Notes under the pieces: model-generated
The model's database searches: none
What the model was told of the DNA's origin: nothing
What the model saw: only the letters and a program-made list of their open reading frames with translations
From: Terana coerulea
Lineage: Eukaryota > Basidiomycota > Agaricomycetes > Polyporales > Phanerochaetaceae
DNA: 40,130 nucleotides
Assembly (NCBI GenBank): GCA_024811115.1
Contig: JAKOGH010000823.1
Coordinates: forward strand, 1 to 40,130
Reading direction: 5' to 3'
Program-made: the position numbers and the translations under genes
In this document: positions 1-8,824 of the stretch, piece after piece
Numbering within the stretch: position 1 is the stretch's first letter
How the letters are laid out: each line of letters begins with the position of its first letter

Positions 1-86
1 ATCTCATCTGCTCGCTTTACTCAAAGTCCCCTGCTCTCCCAACCCCTTCAAGCATTCCTAGCAGGTGAGATAGAGTTTTGGTGATA
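1..86 (+). mobile_element. Partial 5' LTR of the gypsy family (copy 1)
   Basis: This is the U5 end of the same LTR seen complete at 26870-27427 and 8761-9323. It shares the pyrimidine-rich stretch, the CAG-GTGAG splice-donor-like site (cut after 64) and the terminal GTGATA at 81-86. The rest of the LTR lies left of the window. It points in the same direction as the gag that follows, so it is in the position of copy 1's 5' LTR. No convincing tRNA primer-binding site follows it. Confidence 0.85.
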
Positions 87-112
87 GGTTGTCCCGTCTC
101 TACGTGCCGAGC

Positions 113-700
113 TCAAGAAATGGGAAGCCTACCTCAATACTCTGCTGCAGCTATATAAGGAGCTCCACCCGAACGATCGAAAAGTTCGTGTTTGGCAACA
201 ATGGCACTAGCAAGAACACGGCCGAGGCAAACAAGCAGTCAAAGGGTAAAGGCAAAGGCAAGGCAAAGGAAACCAACCAGGCAGAAATGTCCAGTGAACC
301 CAAGTTCTGCCAAATCTGCTCGATAAGGGTAAAAGCTCACGTGCCAAAACCCACAACACAAACGACTGCTATAACAACCCAAAAATGCCGACTCTGGCAA
401 AGGTTCTTTGTTGTCATCCCTCGCCATCCTCTGGCAGCAACAACAGCAATAGGAACCAAAGCAGCAGTGCTTCTGGTTCTGATGGAAACTCTGGTTCCAA
501 AGTCAAAGGGCAAGCTGTCCTTCAGGAACTGTCTCATAGGGCTTTTGAGCTCATGTCTGATGATGACGACAATGCTTCCCCAGCAACGTTGAAGTCAACT
601 CACGGAAGCATCCATGAGCCAAGCAAATCTGGGCTTGCTGAAATAGAAGCAACTGAGCGCAGCAATGAACCTCAGTCAGACCAAAGCAGATGTCCATAGG
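113..700 (+). pseudogene. Gag remnant (nucleocapsid end), copy 1
   Basis: The fragment begins in the motif KKWEAYL at 113, only 27 bases past the LTR end, so the usual capsid region and start codon are absent. It then has a Lys/Gly-rich linker and a CCHC-type zinc knuckle that starts FCQIC and breaks by frameshift near 325. From 385 another frame resumes with a Ser/Asn-rich stretch and an acidic DDDDN run, ending at 699. The frameshifts are clear by comparison with copy 2, whose knuckle reads C-x2-C-x11-H-x4-C. Gag packages the element RNA; this copy cannot encode it. Confidence 0.8.
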
Positions 701-747
701 TTAATCACCGGACTCAGATGAATTTTTCCTAGGGAATGTAGAGGCTA

Positions 748-1727
748 TGTCGGAAAAATATTTGGAGACTCCCGAGCAGCCATGAAGGCCAGTAGGCCCC
801 GAGCCAGAACTGGGCTCACGAGCGAGGCAAAATCAGTCATGAAGCACATCTCGAGCTGCCCATGACAGGCGCCTATCATCGACCAATGGGCGATAGCCAA
901 AAAGTTTGTTTAGTAACCTTACACTGGCTGTCTTATCCCTGTTATCAGTAGTAGCTGCTTCAATCGCATTTTACTTACTTACATTTTTGTTGCCAGGCCG
1001 CTTTGTTACTGCTTCGCTTACTTAGATTTTTATTATCTCATCATTTTGTTATGTTGTTACCGCAACTACTAAATATTGACTTGACTATATTGATGTGGGT
1101 GTCTACTACAGAATTCGAACCAATGACTATTACGCGCGTAAGTACACTACTATTGTCATACCAAAACCACTGTGCCAGGCAGCTATATGAATGTGTGTAA
1201 TGACCATAATTATATCCACATCTCACACACTTGTGCATTTCTCCAGCAACTGCAAAGTTACACTGTGCTCACTCCTCTACCGGACTTCCGAGTTCCTGCA
1301 CTCTGGTTGCTAGTGATGTGGTGTATTATTAGTAGGATGAGCTGGTAAGTCAAGTACAAGCACAAAAACCATCAGCAAATGGGCACCCATAGGCTGTAGT
1401 GCTTGAGCTCACTATACTGACCATTCGTCCACAACTTCACACTTTGCAAATTACATATTAAAATGCCCTTAATGCTACTTTTAACGTTGAAAAAGCAATT
1501 CTAGAATATATACATAGTCCGCTAAGAGTGGAGCATCCTCTGCTGTAACACTTTGATGGTCATGAGGGAGCATGCAGGTCTTCCAAGGCTATCACGAGCC
1601 ACCTTGGGCCAGGTGCCCTCCTCTCAGCCACTCATGATCGTGCCTGGCGTCCATGAGGCTTCATGAAGCAGATGCCAAGGGCGTCTCGAGGCGGCCTGCT
1701 TATGAGCCAAATATGGAATTTCTGACA
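748..1727. mobile_element. 980-bp insertion with TGTC...GACA inverted ends
   Basis: Copy 2 runs straight through this point (near 8135). Copy 1 is interrupted by about 980 bp starting TGTCGGAAA and ending TTTCTGACA, flanked by TA on both sides (746-747 and 1728-1729). The ends are inverted repeats with one mismatch in nine bases, and TATTTGG also recurs inverted close to both ends. No coding frame was recognised. TG...CA ends suggest a solo LTR, but a 2-bp TA duplication fits a Tc1/mariner-type element better, so the class is unresolved. It contains a tRNA-like module on the minus strand and a perfect palindrome GCTTCATGAAGC near the right end. Confidence 0.7.
1104..1184 (-). other. tRNA-like A box / B box module
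   Basis: Read on the minus strand, TGGCACAGTGG (1177-1168) matches the Pol III A box and GGTTCGAATTC (1121-1111) the B box, 45 bases apart. Acceptor pairing is poor and the anticodon arm is not convincing, so this is at best a pseudo-tRNA or the head of a tRNA-derived SINE inside the 980-bp insertion. Similar modules occur near 13.8, 27.5 and 39.9 kb. Confidence 0.35.
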
Positions 1728-1739
1728 TAATGCCTGCGA

Positions 1740-2470
1740 TCTACATTTCAGGAATGATACACTCTTTGTCGGCTCCGAAGTGGATTCAGACAAGTAGTAC
1801 TGGAATCTTGTGTAACTAGCATAGCTTGCAATAAGAAACATTCTTTTAGACTTCCAGTAACACTTTGGGTGTATGGTTTTAAAGTGCAGGCCGAGGCTTT
1901 AGTGAACTCAGGTGCCACAACGAACTTCATCGATAAATTGTTTATTGAAAGAAATCATCTGGTAACTAATTGTATGGCAAAGTCTGTGCGGGTCGACGTA
2001 ACCAACGTAGACGGAACTCCAAACCAAGCAGGACAAATTTGTGATTATGCCCGAGCTTATATTCAAATCGGTGGTCATAAGTCTACTTGCATACTGTATG
2101 TTGCACAGTTAGGCAACAAAGACATGATGATTGGTTACAATTTCTTGTACCGACACAACCCTGAGATTGACTGGGAAAAAGGGAAATTGGAGTTTACCAA
2201 ATGTCCTGAGAGCTGCATTACCAATCAAGCCTGTAAAATACGGGTCAGTGAAGCTGAAACTGACGAGCTTCAACTCGAGTCAGATCTTCTGTGGGAATCC
2301 TCTCTGGATGAATTTGGAGACGAGGATACAGATAATCCATTTATCAACTGGGTGGACATTGATGTCCCCAACGACCGCACACAAGCAGAAGTTATCGCTG
2401 CCATGTTTGATAAAAAGGACATGGACGAGGTTCTGGAGGACTCGATGACGAAGACACCGTCAAGTGGAAG
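1740..2470 (+). pseudogene. Retropepsin-like protease of copy 1, active site lost
   Basis: The frame reads through EALVNSGATTNFID, then AYIQIGG and DMMIGYNFLYRHNPEIDW, the expected order of a gypsy aspartic protease (active-site loop, flap, and the conserved hydrophobic-Gly region followed by a DW motif). The catalytic triplet should be D-S-G; here codon 1905-1907 is AAC (Asn). Copy 2 has GAC (Asp) at the same place (7956-7958). The frame stays open for about 300 residues from 1869 to 2783, but upstream, near 1790, there are stops relative to copy 2. The protease would cleave Gag-Pol; this copy is inactive. Confidence 0.85.
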
Positions 2471-2546
2471 TCGCACGTACCTGAATGGTTACATAAGTAC
2501 GGCGACGTGTTCTCCAAGCGCAAGTCAGAGCGCGTGTCGGTACAAG

Positions 2547-3200
2547 ACGTATGATCATCCAATTGACTTTGTGGAAGGAGCCTCCTTTTCAAAGCCAGCT
2601 AAACTATACCCGCTGTCTCCTAAAGAGAGGAACTCTTTGGATGAATGGATCGATGAAGAACAATGGAAAGGTTACATTCGACCTTCCAAGTCACCAGTTG
2701 CAGGACCATTTTTCTTTGTCAAAAGCACGACGGCAGATTACATCCATGTATGGACTACCGTGCACTCAATGAGATTACCGTGAAGAACCAATACCCAATC
2801 CCAAGGGATTGCTGACCTAATTGACTCACTGTCTCAGGCATCTATCTTTACAAAGATTGACCTCTGGTGGGGCTATAATAACATCCGAATCTGTGAGGGG
2901 ATGAATGGAAAACAGCATTTATCACAAAATATGGTCTATTTGAGGCAACTGTCATGTATTTCGAATTTTCCAATGCACCAGCTACATTCCAAGCCATGAT
3001 AAATGACATCCTGGGTGATTTGATTCGACAAGGACAAGTCATAGTGTATTTGGACAATATCTTGATTTTTGGCAATGATTTGAAGAAACATCGCATGCTT
3101 GTCAAGGAAGTGCTGAAAAGGCTTCGTAGCAATGATTCCCTCTGTGAAAGCGGAGAAGTGCTTCTTTGAAAAGACCTAACTGAATATCTTGGCATGATTA
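2547..3200 (+). pseudogene. Ty3/gypsy reverse transcriptase fragment, copy 1
   Basis: Recognisable RT blocks are [35 protein letters not shown], then after a frameshift [14 protein letters not shown] sequence, ASIFTKIDL, and after another frameshift (one G missing in the run at 2896-2899) [10 protein letters not shown] and VYLDNILIF. The catalytic loop at 3047-3058 reads YLDN rather than the usual YxDD. Sequence ends in the EYLGMII block at 3200, where it joins an LTR. The thumb, connection, RNase H and integrase parts are absent. Copy 2 also carries YLDN. Confidence 0.9.
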
Positions 3201-4019
3201 TATCACAAAACTACAATACTCACCTGCTGGGATAATTTGAAAGAGGTGGGGAAAGCAGAGGGACTTGAGTCACTGGGTATTTCTAACAATTTTGCTAAGA
3301 ACAAATCGCTGAAAAATTGCAGTTAAGAATAATACTGTAGAACAGATTTTCCAGTCATAAAAACTTGAACCACTTGGAATGAAAAATCGCAGAAAGTGGG
3401 TAAAGTCTTGATAAATCGACCAAGTAGTCAAAGTTGTACTATGATTGCTCACCGGACAAAACTTGGATTAGATTATTATTTTTCCACAGAATATATATCG
3501 GTTTAGCACAAGCTTCAATTGGTAGAAATACCCCGTAAGTAGAGCTAGTAGAGTGGATATGAATCAACAATGTTGTTGAATCTGGGGTTTAGCCCATAGA
3601 CTAGCCTTCTTATATACATGTGTAGAGGGACACTAGACACTATCTAAGACCTCCAATACCATATGCTGACTGATACAGTCAGGTGATATCTGACTAAGGC
3701 TTTAGAGCATACCACCGCTCTAACTCCCTTATCGGATCTGACCTAGCTATCATGCTAACATCAACACTATCTAGATGTTAATCTAGCTACCGTACTGTCA
3801 TCCATAGCGATGTCATAGTGACTCATAGTGAGTCATAGTCGAAACAGTAGAACTGAGTCCATGATCCTATGTCCGTATGAGGGTATATCCCTGATAACCA
3901 TGCGTCTGTCACATGGCCAACTGATTAGCATCTTGTAGCTGTAGCGACTTGGTGACGTGTTCGTGATTTGATGTTACACTCTAAGCGCTGTAGACTGGCG
4001 CTAAGGGAAATTTATGGCA
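3201..4019 (-). mobile_element. 3' LTR of copy 2, interrupted by a MITE
   Basis: It starts TATCACAAAACT on the + strand and ends TTTATGGCA, the inverted ends of the family LTR (TGTCACAAA...TTTGTGATA in the sense direction). Without the MITE it is about 550 bp. Read on the minus strand it holds the U3 palindrome (3666-3682), TATATAAG (3616-3609) and the CAG-GTGAGT site (3226-3218). A polypurine tract lies immediately before it in the sense direction, confirming 3' LTR status. No 5-bp duplication links its outer edge (GATTA, 3196-3200) to any other boundary. Confidence 0.9.
3271..3537. mobile_element. 267-bp MITE-like element inside the LTR
   Basis: The intact LTRs show that 3271-3537 is an insertion: the flanking LTR sequence joins exactly if one AGT is removed (AGT at 3268-3270 and 3538-3540). 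The ends are inverted repeats: CACTGGGTATTTCTAACAATT on the left against TACGGGGTATTTCTACCAATT read inward from the right, 17 of 21 identical. There is no meaningful coding capacity. A 3-bp duplication and a CACT end recall CACTA elements, but the right end does not keep CACT, so the superfamily is open. Confidence 0.8.
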
Positions 4020-4032
4020 TTACCCCCTCCTC
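4020..4032 (-). promoter_or_regulatory. Polypurine tract of copy 2
   Basis: On the minus strand GAGGAGGGGGTAA sits directly before the 3' LTR start (TGCCAT at 4019). This is the expected position of the plus-strand primer for reverse transcription and fixes the orientation of the LTR at 3201-4019. Confidence 0.8.
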
Positions 4033-4062
4033 AGGTTCGAGCTTCATCGAAAATTTGCCAAT

Positions 4063-4423
4063 TTATCGTAGTCCGATTACTTCAATATCCACATCTGCAA
4101 TCCGTTTGATGATAAGCTGGGCCACTGATTGCCAATTTGAACTTCAAAGTCGATGTCGCTAGTGTTTACAAGGGTTACTTGTATCTCGTCTTTGTAGTTG
4201 CAGTCGATCACTTTGGTGATTGCTTCAACTCTTCATTGGAAAGTTGGTTGCAAGACATAATTCGGCCGCAAGTTCCACTCGGTAATTGAACTTTAATGCC
4301 GATAGGCACTGTTGTTCTCGAGTTGGATTTAACTGTATGTTTCTGATAGGCATGCAGCGTAAGTCCGGCTGCTTCTTCGCGAGATTCGTGTAGGGGTTTG
4401 ACCGCCAATGAGTTCGACTTGAA
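4063..4423 (-). pseudogene. dUTPase-like domain at the C-terminus of pol, copy 2
   Basis: Three blocks in order match the trimeric dUTPase fold. Block 1 is HESREEAAGLTLHA (motif 1, normally AAGYDL) followed by a VPIGIKVQLPSGTCGRI strand leading to motif 2. Block 2, after a frameshift near 4235, is VIDCNYKDEIQV (motif 3, keeping the VID Asp and the Tyr) followed by LVNTSD. Block 3, after a second frameshift near 4120, is AQLIIKRIADVDI (motif 4, from GDRIAQLI). The frame ends at a TAA at 4063-4065. The Gly-rich motif 5 is not seen, and the Asp of motif 1 is replaced by Thr. dUTPase hydrolyses dUTP to dUMP and so limits uracil in the element's DNA. This copy is broken. Confidence 0.75.
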
Positions 4424-4479
4424 GCGTAGAGTCCCGTTGTAGTAGTATAGATGTGACGTCTTCGAACTCGACCGTTCGT

Positions 4480-4670
4480 GCGGCTTGTCGGTTTAGCTTG
4501 AGGTAGTCTTGAACAGCTTGCTTAGCGTTCTTGATGTTGTCCTCACTTTCCCAAGTGCCTTCATTGCGTCCGAATCCTTTCCAATTGGACCAGGATATTG
4601 AGTTTTCTTACCGTGTTTGCAGTGTTGCAAGATTTTCTCAACTTCCCATTCTTCCTGTCCTTTAACCATG
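4480..4670 (-). pseudogene. Chromodomain, copy 2
   Basis: Directly after the integrase C-terminal region, the minus strand reads EEWEVEKILQHCKHGKKTQY (about 4657-4598), then after a one-base frameshift a WKGF...GTWES segment and an N..QAVQDYL helix. This is the canonical chromodomain order: EYEVEKIL, QYLVKWKG, TWEP, C-terminal helix. In chromoviruses this domain steers integration toward marked chromatin, typically histone H3 methylated heterochromatin. The frameshift falls between the QY and WKG motifs. Confidence 0.88.
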
Positions 4671-4699
4671 ACTGACTTAGGCGCAAGTGGTTTCTGTCC

Positions 4700-5944
4700 T
4701 ATTATGGAAGGATTGTTGTAAGTGGCTAGCTTGCTGGCGTGGAATACTGAATGCATAGCTCGGTAGCGTGGTGGCATTTTAACCTTGAAGGTGACAGCAG
4801 ACAACTGTTCGATAATTTCGAATGGTCCCTTGTACCGTGGGTTTAATGCATGCTCCGTGGTCTAGTAATCCCGTGAGGTTGATAAGTACTTTATCTCCAA
4901 CTTTGAACGGCACGTTCTGGATGCCCCTGGTCATAATACCATTTCATACGCTCAGCAGCTAAGGTTAGAGCAGCTTTCGCCTGCTCTTGGGCTTCATATT
5001 GCTATTTCATGATGTCGTTAAGGTCTATGCTTTTGACCTCCTTGACTAGTGTAGGACCTGCTCGAAGATGTCGACCGTATTCCAAGAAGAATGGTGTCTC
5101 TTTGGTTCCTTCGTGTCTTGGTTGTGTATCAGACTCCGCTGTACTCAATGTAGACCAGTTATCAAGATTGTAGTCCACATAGCACCGAAGATACTGTTCC
5201 AGAATCTGATTCACATATTCGGTTTGACTGTCCGTCTGTGGATGATATGCCGTAGACATTGCCGAGTTGATACCAAGTAGCTTGCACCATTGCTGGAATA
5301 GTTCTGCTGCAAACTGAGTTCCTCGATCTGATATGATCTGAAGCGGCAGCCCGTGTAAGGGTACACTCTGTCATACAATAGTTGTGACAGGTCTCGTGCT
5401 GAAAACTCATTTGTGATTGCATAGAAGTGCGCTCGCTTGATAAGTCGACATACAACAATACAAATAGCGTTGTAACCATGTGACTCTGGTAACTGAGTGA
5501 TGTGGTCGATTGTAATGATCTCCCATGGCCCATGAGGCACAGGGTTCGGCATTAATGGTCCATAGGGCTGCTGTGAGCGATTTTTCATCCGCTGACACAT
5601 ATCACAACCTATAACATAGTTTTTGACAAATATTGACATGCCCGGCCACCAAATATTTTCTAGAGACTAGTTCGTATGTTTTCCACCTGCCAGGGGTGTC
5701 CGGCTGATGGTAAGTCGTGATGAATTTGTACAATTCGTCGTCGTAAATGATCATCTGTTGATGTAGGGATATAGATCTTGCCACGGAACAGTAGTAATCC
5801 ATTCGTAGTTCCCATTCCTGAGGCTTTTCCAAACTCTCTAGGTCCTGACTTCAATAATGACTTATAGCCCTTTGTAACATCATCTGATAGCAATGCTTCT
5901 TTGACCTCACTTAGGATTTGGTCGTTGTTAACAGGGCGCTTCAT
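4700..5944 (-). pseudogene. Integrase, copy 2
   Basis: The N-terminal HHCC zinc finger is split by a frameshift: HHDLPSAGH near 5690-5720, then CDMCQRMK near 5590. The catalytic core has TIDHITQLP (first Asp, about 5506), SDRGTQF (second Asp, about 5327, in another frame) and STAYHPQTDSQTEYVNQ (Glu, about 5216). Spacing of about 60 and 36 residues agrees with a DD35E integrase, and all three acidic residues remain. The usual DGQTER reads DSQTEY. The C-terminal part ends in a YRAMHSVFHASKL block (about 4760-4720), the conserved region before the chromodomain. Integrase inserts the cDNA; at least three frameshifts block it here. Confidence 0.92.
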
Positions 5945-5999
5945 GGGAAGCCTCGACAGCCCGGATGGCGAAATATTCCGGTTTGAGCAAAATTTGGTC

Positions 6000-6445
6000 T
6001 CGGTTGTCGAGCTTTACCTCCTCATGATCTAGCCTTCTAGACAGAGGGTCTTCAGCTTGCATTGTCTTTCCAGGCTTTGATGTAGAGAATAGTTGAATGC
6101 GTTAGGCTAAGCTGTCGCGCTTGTCGTATCGACTTTTGGGCTGTTCGGAAGTAAGTCAGATTTTGATGATCTGACCAGATCTCGAACTTTTCCGGGTGTC
6201 CCTCCAAATAGTGTCTGTACTCTTCCAAGAGCTCGTAAAATAGCAAGCAACTCTTTGTCGTAAATCTCGTAGTTACGTTCGTGTACGTTGAGAGACTTAG
6301 AGTGAAAGGCAGCGAGTGCCATTTCGTCAGCAGATCCCGTTGCGACAGACTGCACCAATTGCAAAGTCACTTGCATTGGTCGATAGTCTGAATGGGTTCT
6401 CATCATCCGGAATACGTAGTATGGGTGCTGAAGTGAAGGCCTTTT
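6000..6445 (-). pseudogene. RNase H domain, copy 2
   Basis: The order is LKKAFTSAPILRIPDDENPF, then [12 protein letters not shown] (the usual T-D-A-S is TNAS at 6380-6369), then [28 protein letters not shown] (catalytic Glu in KEL), then after a frameshift [13 protein letters not shown] with the second Asp kept. The first catalytic Asp is replaced by Asn, a G-to-A change at what would be a CpG. RNase H degrades the RNA strand during reverse transcription. Confidence 0.9.
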
Positions 6446-7325
6446 TCAGTCGCCTCGAATGCCACTTGTTGGTCAGCTTCCCGCAAACCCAAGGTTGATC
6501 CTTTTTGTTAGATCTGTGAGTGGCCTGGCTAGCTTGGCAAAGTCCTGTATGAACCTGCAATAGAAGTTCGCAAAGCCTAAGAAAGCCTGCACGTGCTTGA
6601 CTTTAGTTGGTACTGGCACTCAAAGAACTCCTGACACCTTTGCAGATCCATCGCAACGCTGTTTTGAGATAATCATGCCAAAATATTCAATCTGGTCTTT
6701 CTCGAAGAAGCACTTCTCTGCTTTTGCGTGAGATCGTTGTCGCGAAGCCTTTTCAGCACTTCCTTGACATGCGATGTTTCTTCAAATCATTGCCAAAAAT
6801 CAAGATATTGTCCAAATACACCATGACTTGTCCTTGTCGAATCAAGTCACCCAGGATGTCATTTATCATGGCTTGGAATGTAGCTGGTGCATTGGAAAAT
6901 TCGAAATACATGACAGTTGCCTCAAATAGACCATATTTTGTGATAAATGCTGTTTTCCATTCATCCCCCTCACAGATTCGGATGTTATTATAGCCCCACC
7001 GAGGTCAATCTTTGTAAAGATAGATGCCTGAGACAGTGAGTCAATTAGGTCAGCAATCCTTGGGATTGGGTAGCGGTTCTTCACGGTAATCTCATTGAGT
7101 GCACGGTAGTCCATACATGGATGTAATCCACTGTTGTGCTTTTTGACAAAGAAAAATGGTGCTGCAACTGGTGACTTGGAAGGTCGAATGTAACCTTTCC
7201 ATTGTTCTTCATCGATCCATTCATCCAAAGAGTTCCTCTCTTTAGGAGACAGCGGGTATAGTTTAGCTGGGCTTGAAAGGAGGCTCCTTCCACAAAGTCA
7301 ATTGGATGATCGTATACGTCTTGCG
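6446..7325 (-). pseudogene. Ty3/gypsy reverse transcriptase, copy 2
   Basis: It begins with the [12 protein letters not shown] block at about 7320 and continues through [50 protein letters not shown], then [10 protein letters not shown] frameshift near 6998 separates this from [22 protein letters not shown] and the catalytic loop YLDN (6818-6807), followed by EKCFFEK and EYFGMII near 6670. The usual loop is YxDD, so the second Asp has become Asn, as in copy 1. Some fungal gypsy families may carry this substitution normally, so loss of activity cannot be asserted from the loop alone; the frameshift settles it. Confidence 0.92.
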
Positions 7326-7399
7326 TACCGGCATGCTCTGACTTGCGCTTGGAGAACACGTCGCCGTACTTATGTAACCATTCAGATACGTGCGACTTC

Positions 7400-8225
7400 C
7401 ACTTGACGGTGTCTTCGTCATCGAGTCCTCCAGAACCTCGTCCATGTCCTTTTATCAAACATGGCAGCGATAACTTCTGCTTGTGTGCGGTCGTTGGGGA
7501 CATCAATGTCCACCCAGTTGATAAATGGATTATCTGTATCCTCGTCTCCAAATTCATCCAGAGAGGATTCCCACAGAAGATCTGACTCGAGTTGAAGCTC
7601 GTCAGTTTCAGCTTCACTGACCCGTATTTTACAGGCTTGATTGGTAATGCAGCTCTGCGGGACATTTGGTAAACTCCAATTTCCCTTTTCCCAGTCAATC
7701 TCAGGGTTGTGTCGGTACAAGAAATTGTAACCAATCATCATGTCTTTGTTGCCTAACTGTGCAACATACAGTATGCAAGTAGACTTATGACCACCGATTT
7801 GAATATAAGCTCGGGCATAATCACAAATTTGTCCTGCTTGGTTTGGAGTTCCGTCTGCGTTGGTTACGTCGACCCGCAGACTTTGCCATACAATTAGTTA
7901 CCAGATGATTTCTTTCAATAAACAATTTATCGATGAAGTTCGTTGTGGCACCTGAGTCCACTAAAGCCTCGGCCTGCACTTTAAAACCATACACCCAAAG
8001 TGTTACTGGAAGTCTAAAAGAATGTTTCTTATTGCAAGCTATGCTAGTTACACAAGATTCCAGTACTACTTCGTCTGAATCCACTTCGGAGCCGACAAAG
8101 AGTGTATCATTTCCGGAATGTAAATTGCAGGCATTAGCCTCTATATTCCCTAGGAAAATCCATCTGAGTCTGGCGATTAACCCATGGACTGCCTGGGCCT
8201 GACTGAAGTTCATCGCTGCGCTCAA
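7400..8225 (-). pseudogene. Protease and PR-RT linker, copy 2
   Basis: The fragment includes LFVGSEVDSDEVVLESC, CNKKHSF, then EALVDSGATTNFID with an intact catalytic Asp (codon 7958-7956), broken by a frameshift near 7875. It resumes at MMIGYNFLYRHNPEIDW (7741 downward) and an acidic, Asp/Glu-rich linker (ESSLDEFGDEDTD). Unlike copy 1, it keeps the D-S-G triplet. It lacks the 980-bp insertion, which in copy 1 falls at the position equivalent to about 8135. Confidence 0.88.
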
Positions 8226-8314
8226 TTGCTTATTTCGGCAAGCTCAGATTTGCTTGGCTCATGGATGCTCACTGAGTTGACTTCAACGTTGCTAGGGAAG
8301 CATTGTCGTCATCA

Positions 8315-8824
8315 TCAGATATAGAGCTCAAAAGCCCTATGAGACAGTTCTGAAGGACAGCTTGCCCTTCGACTTGGAACCAGAGTTTCCACAGAACCAA
8401 GCACCGCTGCTTTGGTTCCTATTGCCGTTGTTGCTGCCAGAGGACAACGAGGACAACGACAAAGAACCTTTGCCAGAGTTGGCATTCTTCGGTTGTCGTA
8501 GCAGTCATTCATGTTGTGGGTTTTGGGGCGCGAGCTTTTACCCTTATTAGAGCAGATTAGGCAGAACTTGTGTTTGCCGGACATTTCTGTCTGGTTGGTT
8601 TTCTTCGCCTTGCCCTTGCCTTTACCTTCTGACTGCTTATTTGCCTTTGCTGTATTCTTGCTAGTGCTGTTGTTGCCAAATACCGAACTTTTCGACCGTT
8701 CTGGGCAGAGTTCCTTGTATAGCTGCAGCAGTGTATCAAGATAGGCTTCCCATTTCTTGGTCTCACAAATTTCCCTCAGCGCTAGTCCACAGCGCTTAGA
8801 GTGTAATATCATGTCACGGAACAT
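8315..8824 (-). pseudogene. Gag remnant fused to antisense LTR, copy 2
   Basis: The open frame starts at an ATG (8824) inside the neighbouring LTR, read antisense, crosses the LTR/gag junction at 8760/8761 and continues as KKWEAYLDTLLQLYKEL into the Lys-rich linker and the zinc knuckle C-x2-C-x11-H-x4-C (FCLIC...THNMNDC, near 8570-8520). Only the first 21 or so residues come from the LTR. The capsid part of gag is missing, as in copy 1, and the frame is lost again near 8350. The residual piece would be nucleocapsid. Confidence 0.8.

Larger units (their letters stand above)
87..3200 (+). mobile_element. Ty3/gypsy chromovirus copy 1, truncated internal region
   Basis: The order on the + strand is 5' LTR, gag remnant, a 980-bp foreign insertion, protease, and RT up to just past the catalytic loop. 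It stops at 3200, where an LTR of opposite orientation begins. RNase H, integrase, chromodomain and dUTPase, which copy 2 has, are missing. Copy 2 is closely similar in inverted orientation over the shared parts (87-747 and 1728-3200 against roughly 8760-6670). Frameshifts in gag, in RT (near 2725 and 2900) and loss of the protease aspartate show that it is dead. Confidence 0.92.
3201..8760 (-). mobile_element. Ty3/gypsy chromovirus copy 2 (nearly full internal region plus 3' LTR)
   Basis: Read on the minus strand the order is gag, protease, RT, RNase H, integrase (HHCC and DDE), chromodomain, dUTPase, polypurine tract, 3' LTR. PR-RT-RH-IN order and a C-terminal chromodomain define a Ty3/gypsy chromovirus. 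The 3' end is structurally complete, but the 5' end is not: gag starts mid-protein at 8760 and abuts an LTR in opposite orientation instead of a 5' LTR and primer-binding site. Numerous single-base frameshifts interrupt every domain. GC and CpG content look higher than in the region to the right, suggesting a younger insertion. Confidence 0.93.

Noticed and set aside
3270..3452. 60-codon minus-strand open frame inside the MITE
   Set aside because: It spans the terminal repeat and has no transposase features; it is an accidental frame.
3968..4162. 64-codon + strand frame starting in the LTR
   Set aside because: It is the antisense reading of LTR and dUTPase sequence; the real content is on the minus strand.
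8343..8744. + strand open frames over the gag region
   Set aside because: They are reverse-strand shadows of the copy 2 gag remnant.
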